64,000 nucleotides of DNA from Streptosporangium violaceochromogenes (GTDB taxonomy: Bacteria; Actinomycetota; Actinomycetes; Streptosporangiales; Streptosporangiaceae): the NCBI RefSeq assembly GCF_014654615.1, contig NZ_BNBB01000027.1, positions 17,056-81,055 on the forward strand. The letters are read 5' to 3'. Both the position numbers and the translations under genes were made by a program. Positions 42,556 through 51,153 of the stretch are shown piece by piece. The notes under the pieces are model-generated. The model saw nothing but the letters and a program-made list of their open reading frames with translations. It did not search any database and was not told the origin of the DNA. How positions within the stretch are numbered: the stretch's first letter is position 1; each line of letters begins with the position of its first letter.

Positions 42556-43791
42556 TCAGTCGTCGCCGCGGGCGGGGCGGAGCAGGGCCTCGGCGAGGGC
42601 CAGCATGGTCTCCTCCAGCGCGCCCAGGCGGCGGGTGATGTCCATGCGGGCGGGTTCCATCATCCGGGTGAGCGCCTCGGCGAGCTGTTCGCGGTCGGGC
42701 TGGGCCCGTAGCAGACCGGCCAGCGGGGTCAGGGCCGCGTGGGCCTGGGTGAGGCGCTCGTCCACGCTCTCCAGCCGCTCGGCGGCCTTCTCCGCGCAGC
42801 CGTCCAGCGTGCGCAGCCGGGAGTCGAGGGTGTCGGCCCTGCTGGCGATCCGGCCCTCGATGTCGTCCAGCCGCTCCTCGACGACGTCGAAGCGCGTCTC
42901 GTGGCGGCCGGCGATCTCGCCGAGGCGGGAGCCGCCCGCGGCCATCCGTCCCTCCAGCGCGGAGGCACGGCCGTCGAGGGCGGCCAGGCGTCCGTCGATC
43001 CCCTCCAGCCGGTCGTTCACCCGGTCGAGGCGGTCGCCGAGGCCCGCGGCCAGGTGCTCCAGCCGGCTCGTGTTCAGGGCCGCCTGGCCGTTCGCCTGCT
43101 CGACGGCGCTGAGCAGGCGGTCGGCCACGTCGCCGACGGCCTCGCGCAGGCTCGCCGCCAGGGCGAGCGTCTCCGTCTCAAGGCGGCCGGTGCGCGTGCC
43201 GAGCTCGCCCAGCGCCCTGTCCAGGCGGGTGAACCGGCCTGCGGCGGCCTCCACGCCCGTCAGGACGTGACCGAGCCGCCCGGTGAGGCCGTCGAGGCGG
43301 TCGTCCACGCCGCGGGTGCCGTCGGAGATCGACCGCAGGTGGGTGAGCGCCTCGTCCACGCTCTCGCCCACCGCGCCGATGTCGGCCCACAGGCTCGGCA
43401 GCTCGCCGATCGGCACGACCCGGTCACGGACGGAGTCGACGCCCCGGCCCAGGGAGCCGACGCGCTCGCCGACGACGTCCACGTGGTCGCGGACCGCCTC
43501 GACGTGCTGGGCGAGACCCTCCGCCCACGCCGGGGGGCGGACGGCGATGTCGCTCAGGTGGCCGTGGACGGACTCCAGCGTGCCGCTCATCCCGCTCAGC
43601 TCGCGTTCCCTGACCTCCCGCAGCAGCCACTCCACGCCCTCCAGGCGCCTGCGGATCTCGTCCAGTACGGCGCCCTGGGTGCGCTGCTCGTACATGTGGT
43701 CCTGGGCGGCGCGGGCGAGGAGCTCGCGCATCCGGTCGGAGATGGCCGTCTGACCGCCTGCATGGAGAAGGGTGTGGTCGGAGTGGTCCAC
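42556..43791 (-). CDS. long coiled-coil protein
   Basis: 411 aa from a GTG at 43791 (VDHSDHTLLHAGGQTAISDRMRELLARAAQDHMYEQR), with GAAGGAG 8 bases upstream. The frame is open for another 74 codons upstream but that part is made of DNA repeats and is unlikely to be coding. Almost the whole protein is heptad-like (DRLDGLTGRLGHVL, NDRLEGIDGRLAALDGRASALEGRM, DDIEGRIASRADTLDSRLRTLDG), with no membrane segment or enzymatic domain. A scaffold or cytoskeletal role is possible. A 10-bp phased repeat lies 70-170 bases before the start. Confidence 0.82.
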   Translation of the reverse strand: MDHSDHTLLHAGGQTAISDRMRELLARAAQDHMYEQRTQGAVLDEIRRRLEGVEWLLREVRERELSGMSGTLESVHGHLSDIAVRPPAWAEGLAQHVEAVRDHVDVVGERVGSLGRGVDSVRDRVVPIGELPSLWADIGAVGESVDEALTHLRSISDGTRGVDDRLDGLTGRLGHVLTGVEAAAGRFTRLDRALGELGTRTGRLETETLALAASLREAVGDVADRLLSAVEQANGQAALNTSRLEHLAAGLGDRLDRVNDRLEGIDGRLAALDGRASALEGRMAAGGSRLGEIAGRHETRFDVVEERLDDIEGRIASRADTLDSRLRTLDGCAEKAAERLESVDERLTQAHAALTPLAGLLRAQPDREQLAEALTRMMEPARMDITRRLGALEETMLALAEALLRPARGDD

Positions 43792-43860
43792 GAAAAAGAC
43801 TCCTTCACTCGCCGGCGACCGGCCGCGCGGTGGGGTGGTACGGCGTGCCGGCGTCCACCG

Positions 43861-43960
43861 GCGGACGCTAACGAACGCTGACGGACGTCGGCGAACGCCG
43901 ACGAACGCCGATGGACTCAGGCGGACACCGGAAAACGCCAACAAACGCTGACAAACGCGG
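43861..43960. repeat. ten-unit, 10-bp phased degenerate tandem repeat
   Basis: Ten consecutive 10-base units with consensus close to ACGAACGCCG: GCGGACGCTA, ACGAACGCTG, ACGGACGTCG, GCGAACGCCG, ACGAACGCCG, ATGGACTCAG, GCGGACACCG, GAAAACGCCA, ACAAACGCTG, ACAAACGCGG. The period equals about one DNA helical turn. It lies upstream of the coiled-coil gene in a 291-base gap. Confidence 0.85.
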
Positions 43961-44082
43961 TCGGACCGCGGAAGGGGAAGACCCCCGGGCGGCCACCCTA
44001 GCCTCCCGATCAAGGTTTTTCGGCGTCGAATTTAAAAGATCGCGATTGCCGGTGAATTGCCTGAATCAGCTGTTTTGGCAGC

Positions 44083-45249
44083 TCAGAAAGGGGTGCAGAT
44101 GAGGGCGAACGGTTTTTCCCCGATCCGGGTGAGAATCACGACCGCCGAATGGCCGCCGGAAAGCCGCAGGTCCTTCCTGAGGCGCTCGACGTCGACCGCC
44201 GAGCCCCGCTTCTTGAGCGTCACCTCGCCGACCCCGCGCTCGCGCAGCGCCGCCCGCAGCCGCTTGAGCGAGAAGGGAAGCACCTCGTGAACCTCGTACC
44301 GGGACGCCCACGGGGTCCGCGCCGGGGTGTCGGTGGTGATGTAGGCGATGCGCGGGTCGAGGAGCCGCCCGCCGATCGCGGCGGCGACCTCGGCGACCAG
44401 ATGGGCCCGGATCGCCGCGCCGTCCGGCTCGTGGACGTAGCGGCCGACGGGGCCGTGCCCGGCCGGGCCGAGCGCCGGATCGGGCGTCAGCGTCGCCCCC
44501 GACGGCAGCATCGTCGCCCGGCGCCCGGCCGTGCCCGCCAGGGCGCCGCACCAGATCACGGCCTCCTTGACCTCTCCCCGGTAGGAGACCCACTCGGCCT
44601 CCGCGCCGCCGGGGACCAGCTCGTGGGGGATGCCGGGCGCGACCTTCAGGCAGGCGGCCGGGGCCCGGCCCGCCATCTCCAGCACCTCGGGCCAGGGCGG
44701 GGAGTAGGACATCGGGTCGAAGGTCCTGCCCCGGGCGCTCCGGCGGGCGGGGTCGGCGAACAGGACGTCGAAGGAGGCCGCCTCGACGGTGGCGGCGGTG
44801 GCCGTACGGACCGAGACCCGCTCTCCCAGCCCCAGGGCGTCGGCGTTGGCCCGGGCGATCGCGGCGGTCAGCGGGTCGGCCTCGACGGCCTCGACGACGC
44901 ACCCGGCCCTGGCCAGGGCGATGAGGTCTCCGCCGATCCCGCAGCAGACGTCGGCGACCCGGGAGCCCGCCGTGAAGCGCCGGGCCCGGTGGTCGGCCAC
45001 CTCGCGGCGGGTGGCCTGCTCCAGGCCGTGCGGGGTGAAGTACATCAGGGGGGCGTCGGAACCGAACTTGCCGGCGGCGCGTCGCCGGAGCCCGGCCTGG
45101 GTGAGCGCCGCCGAGGTCAGGGCCGCGTCATAGCTCTTCCGCAGCCGTGTCACCGCCGCCACCGGGTCGTCGCCCACGATCTCGGCCGCCGCCTCCAGGG
45201 CCTCCTGGCCGCGGGGTGTCAGCAGCTCCCGGAACGCGTCAAGGTCCAC
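44083..45249 (-). CDS. class I SAM methyltransferase with THUMP-like domain
   Basis: 388 aa. The N-terminal helical part (MDLDAFRELLTPRGQEALEAA) and YFTPHGLEQATRREVADHRARRF precede the Rossmann core: VADVCCGIGGDLIALARAGCVVEAVEADPLTAAIARANA (SAM site) and the FADPARRSARGRTFDPMSYSPPW loop. The C-terminal THUMP-like part ends DLRLSGGHSAVVILTRIGEKPFALIC. THUMP domains bind RNA, so an RNA substrate is likely by family; the exact substrate is unknown. Minus strand, opposite to groES. Confidence 0.9.
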   Translation of the reverse strand: MDLDAFRELLTPRGQEALEAAAEIVGDDPVAAVTRLRKSYDAALTSAALTQAGLRRRAAGKFGSDAPLMYFTPHGLEQATRREVADHRARRFTAGSRVADVCCGIGGDLIALARAGCVVEAVEADPLTAAIARANADALGLGERVSVRTATAATVEAASFDVLFADPARRSARGRTFDPMSYSPPWPEVLEMAGRAPAACLKVAPGIPHELVPGGAEAEWVSYRGEVKEAVIWCGALAGTAGRRATMLPSGATLTPDPALGPAGHGPVGRYVHEPDGAAIRAHLVAEVAAAIGGRLLDPRIAYITTDTPARTPWASRYEVHEVLPFSLKRLRAALRERGVGEVTLKKRGSAVDVERLRKDLRLSGGHSAVVILTRIGEKPFALICTPF

Positions 45250-45596
45250 CCCCCGACGCTATCGCCTGGCCGGGAGCCCTCCGGTCAGTCGGGCAGTTCG
45301 GGACCGGTCCTTCGCCACGTCTCCGTCGATGACCGGGACGTCCGGGCAGGGCCGCTGCCGTGGCCCGAGCACGACGTCCATCTGCGTCACCGCCTTCACG
45401 TCGCCGGGGGCCTGTTCCCGTGCGTTCCCCCACGACGGCGTCCTCCACGGCGAGGTCGGCGGCGATCCTCTCGCTCCTTCCCCGCCGGGGGCTTCCGCCG
45501 GGTTTTCCGGGGCGGGGCCCGCCGCCCGGCGGACGGTTCCGCGGCCCTGCCTGGGGCTCCCGGCGCCACTCATGCGGCCTCCGAGGGCGGTTCGTG

Positions 45597-45625
45597 TTGA
45601 CTGTCAAGGCCACCTTGCATACTGT
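45597..45625 (+). promoter_or_regulatory. groES-groEL1 promoter
   Basis: TTGACT (45597-45602), 17-base spacer, TACTGT (45620-45625). Its predicted start of transcription falls in the CIRCE element. The rest of the gap 45250-45747 holds no gene that I can support. Confidence 0.8.
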
Positions 45626-45631
45626 TCCGTA

Positions 45632-45658
45632 TTGGCACTCTCCCGGTGAGAGTGCCAG
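45632..45658. promoter_or_regulatory. CIRCE operator (HrcA site)
   Basis: TTGGCACTC, nine bases, GAGTGCCAG: the classic CIRCE layout (consensus TTAGCACTC-N9-GAGTGCTAA). It overlaps the transcription start of groES-groEL1, so HrcA should repress the operon until heat or misfolded-protein stress. Confidence 0.93.
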
Positions 45659-45747
45659 ATACATGCGACGAGGCAGGTCTGACACCCGCGACGGCAGACC
45701 GCTGGTCGCCTCTTCTAGATCATTCAAATCTGAAGGGGAGGTCCGAC

Positions 45748-46059
45748 GTGACGACCGCCACCAAGGTTCCCGTTAAGCCGCTCGGCGACCGCATCGTGGT
45801 CCAGCCGCTTGAGGCAGAGCAGACCACTGCTTCCGGTCTGGTCATCCCGGACACCGCCAAGGAGAAGCCGCAGGAGGGCAAGGTCCTCGCGGTGGGCCCC
45901 GGCAACTGGGACGAGGACGGCGACAAGCGGATTCCGCTCGACGTCAAGGAGGGCGATGTCGTCCTCTACAGCAAGTACGGCGGCACCGAGGTGAAGTACG
46001 GCGGTGAGGAGTACCTCGTGCTCTCCGCCCGTGACGTGCTCGCCATCATCGAGAAGTAA
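45748..46059 (+). CDS. groES: co-chaperonin GroES
   Basis: 103 aa from GTG 45748 with GGGGAGG upstream. PVKPLGDRIVVQPLEAEQTTASGLVIPDTAKEKPQEGKVLAVGPG and the mobile loop TASGLVIPD are typical; ends LVLSARDVLAIIEK. Caps the GroEL folding chamber. Leader of about 110 bases after the CIRCE-controlled promoter. groEL1 follows after 89 bases. Confidence 0.98.
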   Translation: MTTATKVPVKPLGDRIVVQPLEAEQTTASGLVIPDTAKEKPQEGKVLAVGPGNWDEDGDKRIPLDVKEGDVVLYSKYGGTEVKYGGEEYLVLSARDVLAIIEK

Positions 46060-46148
46060 CCCACACTTCGACGGGATGACGTATCGAGCCCCGGGCCGCG
46101 TGAGCGCCCGGGGCTTTGATGCGCCGACGTGCTTTAGAGAGGATTGAC

Positions 46149-47771
46149 ATGGCGAAGACCCTGTCGTTCGACGAGGACGCCCGCCGCGCGCTTGAGCGCG
46201 GCGTGAACGCCCTCGCCGACGCCGTCAAGGTGACCCTCGGCCCGCGTGGCCGTAACGTCGTCATCGACAAGAAGTTCGGTGCGCCGACCATCACCAACGA
46301 CGGTGTCACCATCGCCCGTGAGGTCGAGCTGGAGAAGCCGTACGAGAACCTCGGCGCCCAGCTCGCCAAGGAGGTCGCCACCAAGACCAACGACGTCGCC
46401 GGTGACGGCACCACCACCGCGACCGTCCTGGCGCAGGCGATGGTCCGCGAGGGCCTGCGCAACGTCGCAGCCGGCGCCCAGCCGCTCTCCCTCAAGCGGG
46501 GCATCGACCTCGCGGCCAGGGCCGTCAGCGACAGGCTGATCGAGTCGGCTCGGCCGGTCGAGGACAAGAAGGAGATCGCCAACGTGGCGACGATCTCCGC
46601 GCAGGACGCCAAGATCGGCGATCTGATCGCCGAGGCGTTCGACAAGGTGGGCAAGGACGGTGTCATCACCGTCGAAGAGTCCAACACCATGGGCCTGGAG
46701 CTGGAGTTCACCGAGGGCCTCCAGTTCGACAAGGGCTATCTGTCGCCCTACATGGTGACCGACCAGGAGCGCATGGAAGCGGTCCTGGAAGACCCCTACA
46801 TCCTGATCCACCAGAGCAAGATCGCCTCCGTCGCGGACTTCCTGCCGCTGCTGGAGAAGGTCGCGCAGACCAAGAAGTCGCTGCTCGTCATCGCCGAGGA
46901 CGTCGAGGGCGAGGCGCTCGCGGTCCTGGTCACCAACAAGATCCGCGGCACCTTCACCTCCGTGGCGGTCAAGGCCCCCGGCTTCGGCGACCGCCGCAAG
47001 GCCATGCTGCAGGACATCGCCATCCTCACCGGCGGCCAGGTCGTCAGCGAGGAGGTCGGCCTCAAGCTGGAGCACGTCGGCGTCGAGGTGCTCGGCAGCG
47101 CCCGCCGCATCGTGATCACCAAGGACAGCACCACCGTTGTGGACGGCGCCGGCGACCCGCAGGCGATCGCCGACCGGGTCAAGGAGATCAAGCTCGCCAT
47201 CGAGCAGTCCGACTCCGACTGGGACCGTGAGAAGCTTCAGGAGCGTCTGGCGAAGCTCTCCGGCGGCGTCTGCGTGCTGCGGGTCGGCGCGGCCACCGAG
47301 GTGGAGCTCAAGGAGAAGAAGCACCGCCTGGAGGACGCGATCTCCGCGACCCGCGCCGCGATCGAGGAGGGCATCGTCTCCGGCGGCGGCTCCGCGCTCA
47401 TCCACGTCTCCGGAGGGCTCGACGACCTCGGCCTGTCCGGCGACGAGGCGACCGGCGTCGCCGTGGTCCGCAAGGCGCTGGTCGAGCCGGCCCGCTGGAT
47501 CGCCGAGAACGCGGGCCTTGAGGGCTACGTGGTGACCACCAAGGTCGCCGCCCTGCCCGCGGGCCAGGGTTTCAACGCCGCGACCGGCGAGTACGGCGAC
47601 CTGGTCGCCCAGGGCGTCATCGACCCGGTCAAGGTCACCCGCTCGGCCGTCCAGAACGCGGCCTCCATCGCCGGCATGCTGCTGACGACCGAGGCGCTCG
47701 TGGTGGAAAAGCCCGAGGAGGAGGCCCCGGCCGCCGGTGGTCACGGTCACGGCCACGGTCACGGCCACTGA
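46149..47771 (+). CDS. groEL1: chaperonin GroEL1, His-rich C-terminus
   Basis: 540 aa from ATG 46149 (MAKTLSFDEDARRALERGVNALADAVKVTLGPRGRNVVIDKKFGAPTITNDGVTIAREVELE). ATP-site motif GDGTTTATVLAQAMVREGLRNVAAGAQP is intact. It ends GGHGHGHGHGH in place of the Gly-Gly-Met tail of housekeeping GroELs. This His-rich tail and linkage to groES mark the actinobacterial GroEL1 paralogue; a second groEL2 usually lies elsewhere. Confidence 0.96.
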   Translation: MAKTLSFDEDARRALERGVNALADAVKVTLGPRGRNVVIDKKFGAPTITNDGVTIAREVELEKPYENLGAQLAKEVATKTNDVAGDGTTTATVLAQAMVREGLRNVAAGAQPLSLKRGIDLAARAVSDRLIESARPVEDKKEIANVATISAQDAKIGDLIAEAFDKVGKDGVITVEESNTMGLELEFTEGLQFDKGYLSPYMVTDQERMEAVLEDPYILIHQSKIASVADFLPLLEKVAQTKKSLLVIAEDVEGEALAVLVTNKIRGTFTSVAVKAPGFGDRRKAMLQDIAILTGGQVVSEEVGLKLEHVGVEVLGSARRIVITKDSTTVVDGAGDPQAIADRVKEIKLAIEQSDSDWDREKLQERLAKLSGGVCVLRVGAATEVELKEKKHRLEDAISATRAAIEEGIVSGGGSALIHVSGGLDDLGLSGDEATGVAVVRKALVEPARWIAENAGLEGYVVTTKVAALPAGQGFNAATGEYGDLVAQGVIDPVKVTRSAVQNAASIAGMLLTTEALVVEKPEEEAPAAGGHGHGHGHGH

Positions 47772-47786
47772 TCCCCGCCGATCCGT

Positions 47787-47828
47787 ACGGCTCGCGTCCC
47801 GGAAGGGACGCGAGCCGTTTACGTTTTC
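47787..47828 (+). terminator. intrinsic terminator after groEL1
   Basis: ACGGCTCGCGTCCC and GGGACGCGAGCCGT pair perfectly over 14 bp around GGAA (47787-47818), followed by TTACGTTTTC. Confidence 0.85.
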
Positions 47829-48042
47829 CGGTAAACCGGAAGAAGTTCCGGGGCGTCGGGCGACGATGCCCGAGAACCAAACATTCTTCTAACAAATGAC
47901 CGGCGCATTCGGCGGCTCATTGAAATATTTCCGAGTACCGGATTCCTACTGTGTCCGATTGATTACTCCGGGTTATCTCCGCCTCAATGTGACCAATCCG
48001 TAGCCGTTTGCTGTGACGACAGGCTCGATTGGGGCGGGCATC

Positions 48043-48681
48043 ATGCGTAACGTGACCGAGGGATGCGTCGCCGACGCCAAAAGTGGGGTAAGGCTTGCGA
48101 CGGGCTCTGAAGGGGTCGCCCATCGGGATGATCTCAAGGATCTGACGAGCCTCGCCGTTCAGGGGGATCGCACCGCGATCGAATCCCTGATCGCGCAGTT
48201 GCGGCCCATGGTCGTCCGTTATTGCCGTTCCCGCCTCGGCAGGGTTTCCGGTCAATATCACATCGCGGACGACGTGGCCCAGGAGGTGTGCATCGCGGTG
48301 CTGTCCGCGTTGCCCCGCTATCGTGATATGGGACGGCCGTTCGCGTCGTTCGTCTTCGGTATCGCCTCCCATAAGGTGGCCGATGCGCTGCGCAGTTCCG
48401 TGCGCTCCGCCGTACCCACCCAGGACCTCCCCGACGGGCCCGACGAGGGGCCGGGGCCGGAGGAGACCGTGGTGCGCTACATCGAGGCCGAGCACGCCCG
48501 CAGGCTGCTCTCCAGGCTCCCGGACAATCAACGTGAGCTGCTCATCCTCCGGGTGGTGACGGGGCTGTCGGCCGAGGAGACGGGTAATGTACTGGGCATG
48601 TCACCAGGTGCGGTTCGCGTCGCCCAGCACAGGGCTCTGGCCCGGCTGCGGGCGATGGCGGAGCTGGAGTCGACGGCTTGA
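48043..48681 (+). CDS. shbA: RNA polymerase sigma factor, ShbA/SigD type
   Basis: 212 aa from ATG 48043; GTG 48013 is an alternative. Group IV (ECF-like) sigma factor: region 2 with LVVRYCRSRLGR-like core (MVVRYCRSRLGRVSGQYHIADDVAQEVCIAVLSALPRYRDMGRPFASFVFGIASHKVADALR) and region 4 with LPDNQRELLILRVVTGLSAEETGNVLGMSPGAVRVAQHRALARLRAM. The order groES-groEL1, sigma, guaB, guaB3 matches the streptomycete ShbA locus; there ShbA drives the principal sigma gene hrdB. The mycobacterial homologue is SigD. Its stop overlaps the start of a small candidate anti-sigma gene. Confidence 0.85.
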   Translation: MRNVTEGCVADAKSGVRLATGSEGVAHRDDLKDLTSLAVQGDRTAIESLIAQLRPMVVRYCRSRLGRVSGQYHIADDVAQEVCIAVLSALPRYRDMGRPFASFVFGIASHKVADALRSSVRSAVPTQDLPDGPDEGPGPEETVVRYIEAEHARRLLSRLPDNQRELLILRVVTGLSAEETGNVLGMSPGAVRVAQHRALARLRAMAELESTA

Positions 48682-48923
48682 CCGCGCGGCAGCCGATCCC
48701 GGGCCCGGCCGTGACGGCCGTCCGCCCGCTGCGGCCGACGCGGGGAGCCGAGCCGGGGGAGGACCCGGCCGTGGCCGAGGCCGACGCCCTCATCGAGGCG
48801 CTCTCGTCGAGGGGGCCGCTCTCGCCGGGGGCCTCCCGCGACCCCGCCGTGAGGCTGCTGTCGGCGCTGATCGACGACGTCGATCAGCGGCGCTCCTCGG
48901 TGTCGGTCACCCCGTCGGCGTAA
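48678..48923 (+). CDS. candidate minimal anti-sigma factor (RsdA N-terminal-like)
   Basis: 81 aa from a TTG overlapping the sigma stop (TTGA), so the two are probably translated together. The core AEADALIEALSSRGPLSPGASRDPAVRLLSALIDDVDQRR resembles the sigma-binding helices of mycobacterial RsdA (pattern: ALI.AL, a spacer, DP...LL.AL..DVD). Unlike RsdA it has no membrane helix and no outer domain. Similarity is judged by eye, so function is inference. Its 3' end overlaps the convergent DUF5319 gene by 40 bases. Confidence 0.6.
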   Translation: MTARQPIPGPAVTAVRPLRPTRGAEPGEDPAVAEADALIEALSSRGPLSPGASRDPAVRLLSALIDDVDQRRSSVSVTPSA

Positions 48924-49261
48924 CCCCGGGCGTACTCCCAGGTGACGTAGTTGGCGGGGCTGGGCTCGAAGGCGGGCTCGTGGACCTGCGGCCGGCCGTT
49001 CTCGATCATCTGCCGCAGGTTGCCGTACAGCAGATCCCAGTCGAAGTAGTGGCGCTCGCCGCACTCGGGGCAGTCGAGGACCAGCCCGAGCACCCCGTTG
49101 GGCTCCAGCATGGAGCGGAAGACCTCCACGTCGGCGAGGTCGGTCATGGCCTCGTCGCGTTCGGCCGAGGTGAGGGGCTCGGGCGCGTCTGACGCGCCCA
49201 GCGCCGCCGCCGGGTCGTCGGGGTCGTCCGCGAACGGGTCGCGGGGGACGTCGTCGGGCAC
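48884..49261 (-). CDS. DUF5319 family protein
   Basis: 125 aa from GTG 49261 (VPDDVPRDPFADDPDDPAAALG). The family pattern is clear: EVFRSMLEPNGVLGLVLDCPECGERHYFDWDLLYGNLRQMIENGRPQVHEPAFEP, with a CPEC pair that may bind metal or nucleic acid. Function unknown. ACTGTA complement (TACAGT) lies 6 bases before the GTG, consistent with a leaderless start. This gene sits next to guaB in many actinobacteria. Overlaps the mini anti-sigma gene tail to tail by 40 bases. Confidence 0.88.
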   Translation of the reverse strand: MPDDVPRDPFADDPDDPAAALGASDAPEPLTSAERDEAMTDLADVEVFRSMLEPNGVLGLVLDCPECGERHYFDWDLLYGNLRQMIENGRPQVHEPAFEPSPANYVTWEYARGYADGVTDTEERR

Positions 49262-49496
49262 GATTCCACTGTATGGCCTCGATGCGGCCCGTACCCGCCG
49301 AACCGTCCGACCCGCGCCGGGTGGCCGCGGCACGTCTGCCCTCCGGTGGGGGCGGGCCGTTCCCTCCCGTCCCCCGGGACGCCCGCTTTCCCGGTTTTCC
49401 CCGGTGTCCGCAGGCTTTGGAGCCAGACTCTAAACTGTGACCCGGGGGCCGGCGCCTTCCCCATCCCATGAGAGCGCCGCGGCAGGAGGGACGCAC

Positions 49497-50978
49497 ATGG
49501 CCAAGTTCACCGAGGTGGGTCTCACGTTCGACGACGTGCTTCTTGTGCCCGCCTACTCGGACCTCCAGCCGGGGGAGGCCGACACCGGTACGCGGCTGAC
49601 GCGCGGCATCACCCTCAGGGTCCCGCTCGTCTCCGCGGCGATGGACACGGTGACCGAGGCCCGGATGGCCGTGGCGATGGCCCGGCAGGGCGGCATCGGC
49701 GTCCTGCACCGCAACCTCTCCATCGACGACCAGGCCCAGCAGGTCGACCTCGTCAAGCGCTCCGAGGCCGGCATGGTCACCAACCCGGTCACCTGCTCAC
49801 CGGACGACACCCTCGCCGACGTCGAGCGCCTCTGCGCCACCTACCGGATCTCCGGCGTCCCGGTGACCGACGCGGCCGGGGTGCTCGTCGGCATCGTGAC
49901 CAACCGCGACATGCGCTTCGAGAGCGACCACAGCCGTCCCGTCCGCGAGGTCATGACCTCCATGCCGCTGGTCACCGCGCCGGTCGGGGTCTCCAGGGAC
50001 GGCGCGTTCGAGCTGCTCAGAAAGAACAAGATCGAGAAACTGCCGCTGGTGGACGACGGCGGGCGGCTGCGCGGCCTCATCACCGTCAAGGACTTCACCA
50101 AGAGCGAGCAGTACCCCCTCTCCACGAAGGACGCCGACGGCCGGCTCGTCGTGGGAGCGGCCGTCGGGCTCGGCGAGGACGCCGAGAAGCGCGCCTCGGC
50201 CCTGATCGAGGCCGGAGCCGACGTGATCGTCGTGGACGTCGCGCACGGCCACTCCAAGGGACTCGCCGACATGATCGCCAAGATCAAGTCCAACAGCCGG
50301 GTCGAGGTCGTCGGCGGCAACATCGCCACCCGCGCCGGCGCCCAGATGCTGGTCGAGGCCGGAGCCGACGCGGTCAAGGTCGGCGTCGGGCCGGGCTCCA
50401 TCTGCACCACCCGCGTGGTCGCCGGCGTCGGCGCCCCGCAGGTGACGGCCATCCACGAGGCCGCGCTCGCCGCCGGCCCCGCCGGGGTTCCGGTGATCGG
50501 CGACGGCGGCCTCCAGTACTCCGGCGACATCGTCAAGGCCATCGCCGCCGGGGCCGACACGGTCATGCTGGGGTCGCTCCTGGCGGGCTGCGAGGAGTCC
50601 CCCGGTGAGCTGATCTTCATCAACGGCAAGCAGTTCAAGTCCTACCGGGGCATGGGCTCGCTCGGCGCGGTCCGTAACCGCGAGCGCGGCGGGACCTCCT
50701 TCAGCAAGGACCGCTACGCCCAGGCCGACATCGGCACCGAGGACAGGTTCATCCCCGAGGGCATCGAGGGGCAGGTCCCCTACCGCGGCCCGGTCGCGGC
50801 GGTCGCCCACCAGCTCGTCGGCGGCCTGCGCCAGGGCATGTGGTACGCCGGGTGCCGCACGATCCAGGAGATGCACACCAGGTGCGAGCTCATGCGGATC
50901 ACCTCGGCGGGTCTGAAGGAGAGCCATCCGCACGACATCCAGATGACGGTCGAGGCCCCCAACTACCACCGCCGATAG
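49497..50978 (+). CDS. guaB: inosine-5'-monophosphate dehydrogenase
   Basis: 493 aa from ATG 49497 with AGGAGGG upstream. Oxidises IMP to XMP, the committed step to GMP. TFDDVLLVPAYSDLQP at the N-terminus, two CBS domains (about 95-215), and the catalytic loop GVGPGSICTTRVVAGVG with the nucleophilic Cys; the flap has GIEGQVPYRG. Followed by guaB3 after 175 bases. Confidence 0.97.
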   Translation: MAKFTEVGLTFDDVLLVPAYSDLQPGEADTGTRLTRGITLRVPLVSAAMDTVTEARMAVAMARQGGIGVLHRNLSIDDQAQQVDLVKRSEAGMVTNPVTCSPDDTLADVERLCATYRISGVPVTDAAGVLVGIVTNRDMRFESDHSRPVREVMTSMPLVTAPVGVSRDGAFELLRKNKIEKLPLVDDGGRLRGLITVKDFTKSEQYPLSTKDADGRLVVGAAVGLGEDAEKRASALIEAGADVIVVDVAHGHSKGLADMIAKIKSNSRVEVVGGNIATRAGAQMLVEAGADAVKVGVGPGSICTTRVVAGVGAPQVTAIHEAALAAGPAGVPVIGDGGLQYSGDIVKAIAAGADTVMLGSLLAGCEESPGELIFINGKQFKSYRGMGSLGAVRNRERGGTSFSKDRYAQADIGTEDRFIPEGIEGQVPYRGPVAAVAHQLVGGLRQGMWYAGCRTIQEMHTRCELMRITSAGLKESHPHDIQMTVEAPNYHRR

Positions 50979-51153
50979 GGTTCGCGAGGGGCGTGTGCGG
51001 ACGGGTCGCCCCCGCCCACCCCGCCCCTGCGCCGGCTCCGCGCCGGTCCGCGTTCTCCAGCCCGCCCCCCGCACGTCCGCGCCGGCCGGTATCGGAACGG
51101 TACGGCGCCCGCACGGCGTCGCCGTACACGTATGAAACAGGGAAGACAGACAC

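Noticed and set aside
43792..44013. A 74-codon N-terminal extension of the coiled-coil protein
   Set aside because: It translates the 10-bp repeats and lacks an SD, while GTG 43791 has GAAGGAG at the right distance.
45250..45596. Possible gene in the region upstream of groES
   Set aside because: Open frames on both strands lack a start with SD and have no family resemblance; the region is best read as the gap between the methyltransferase gene and the groES promoter.
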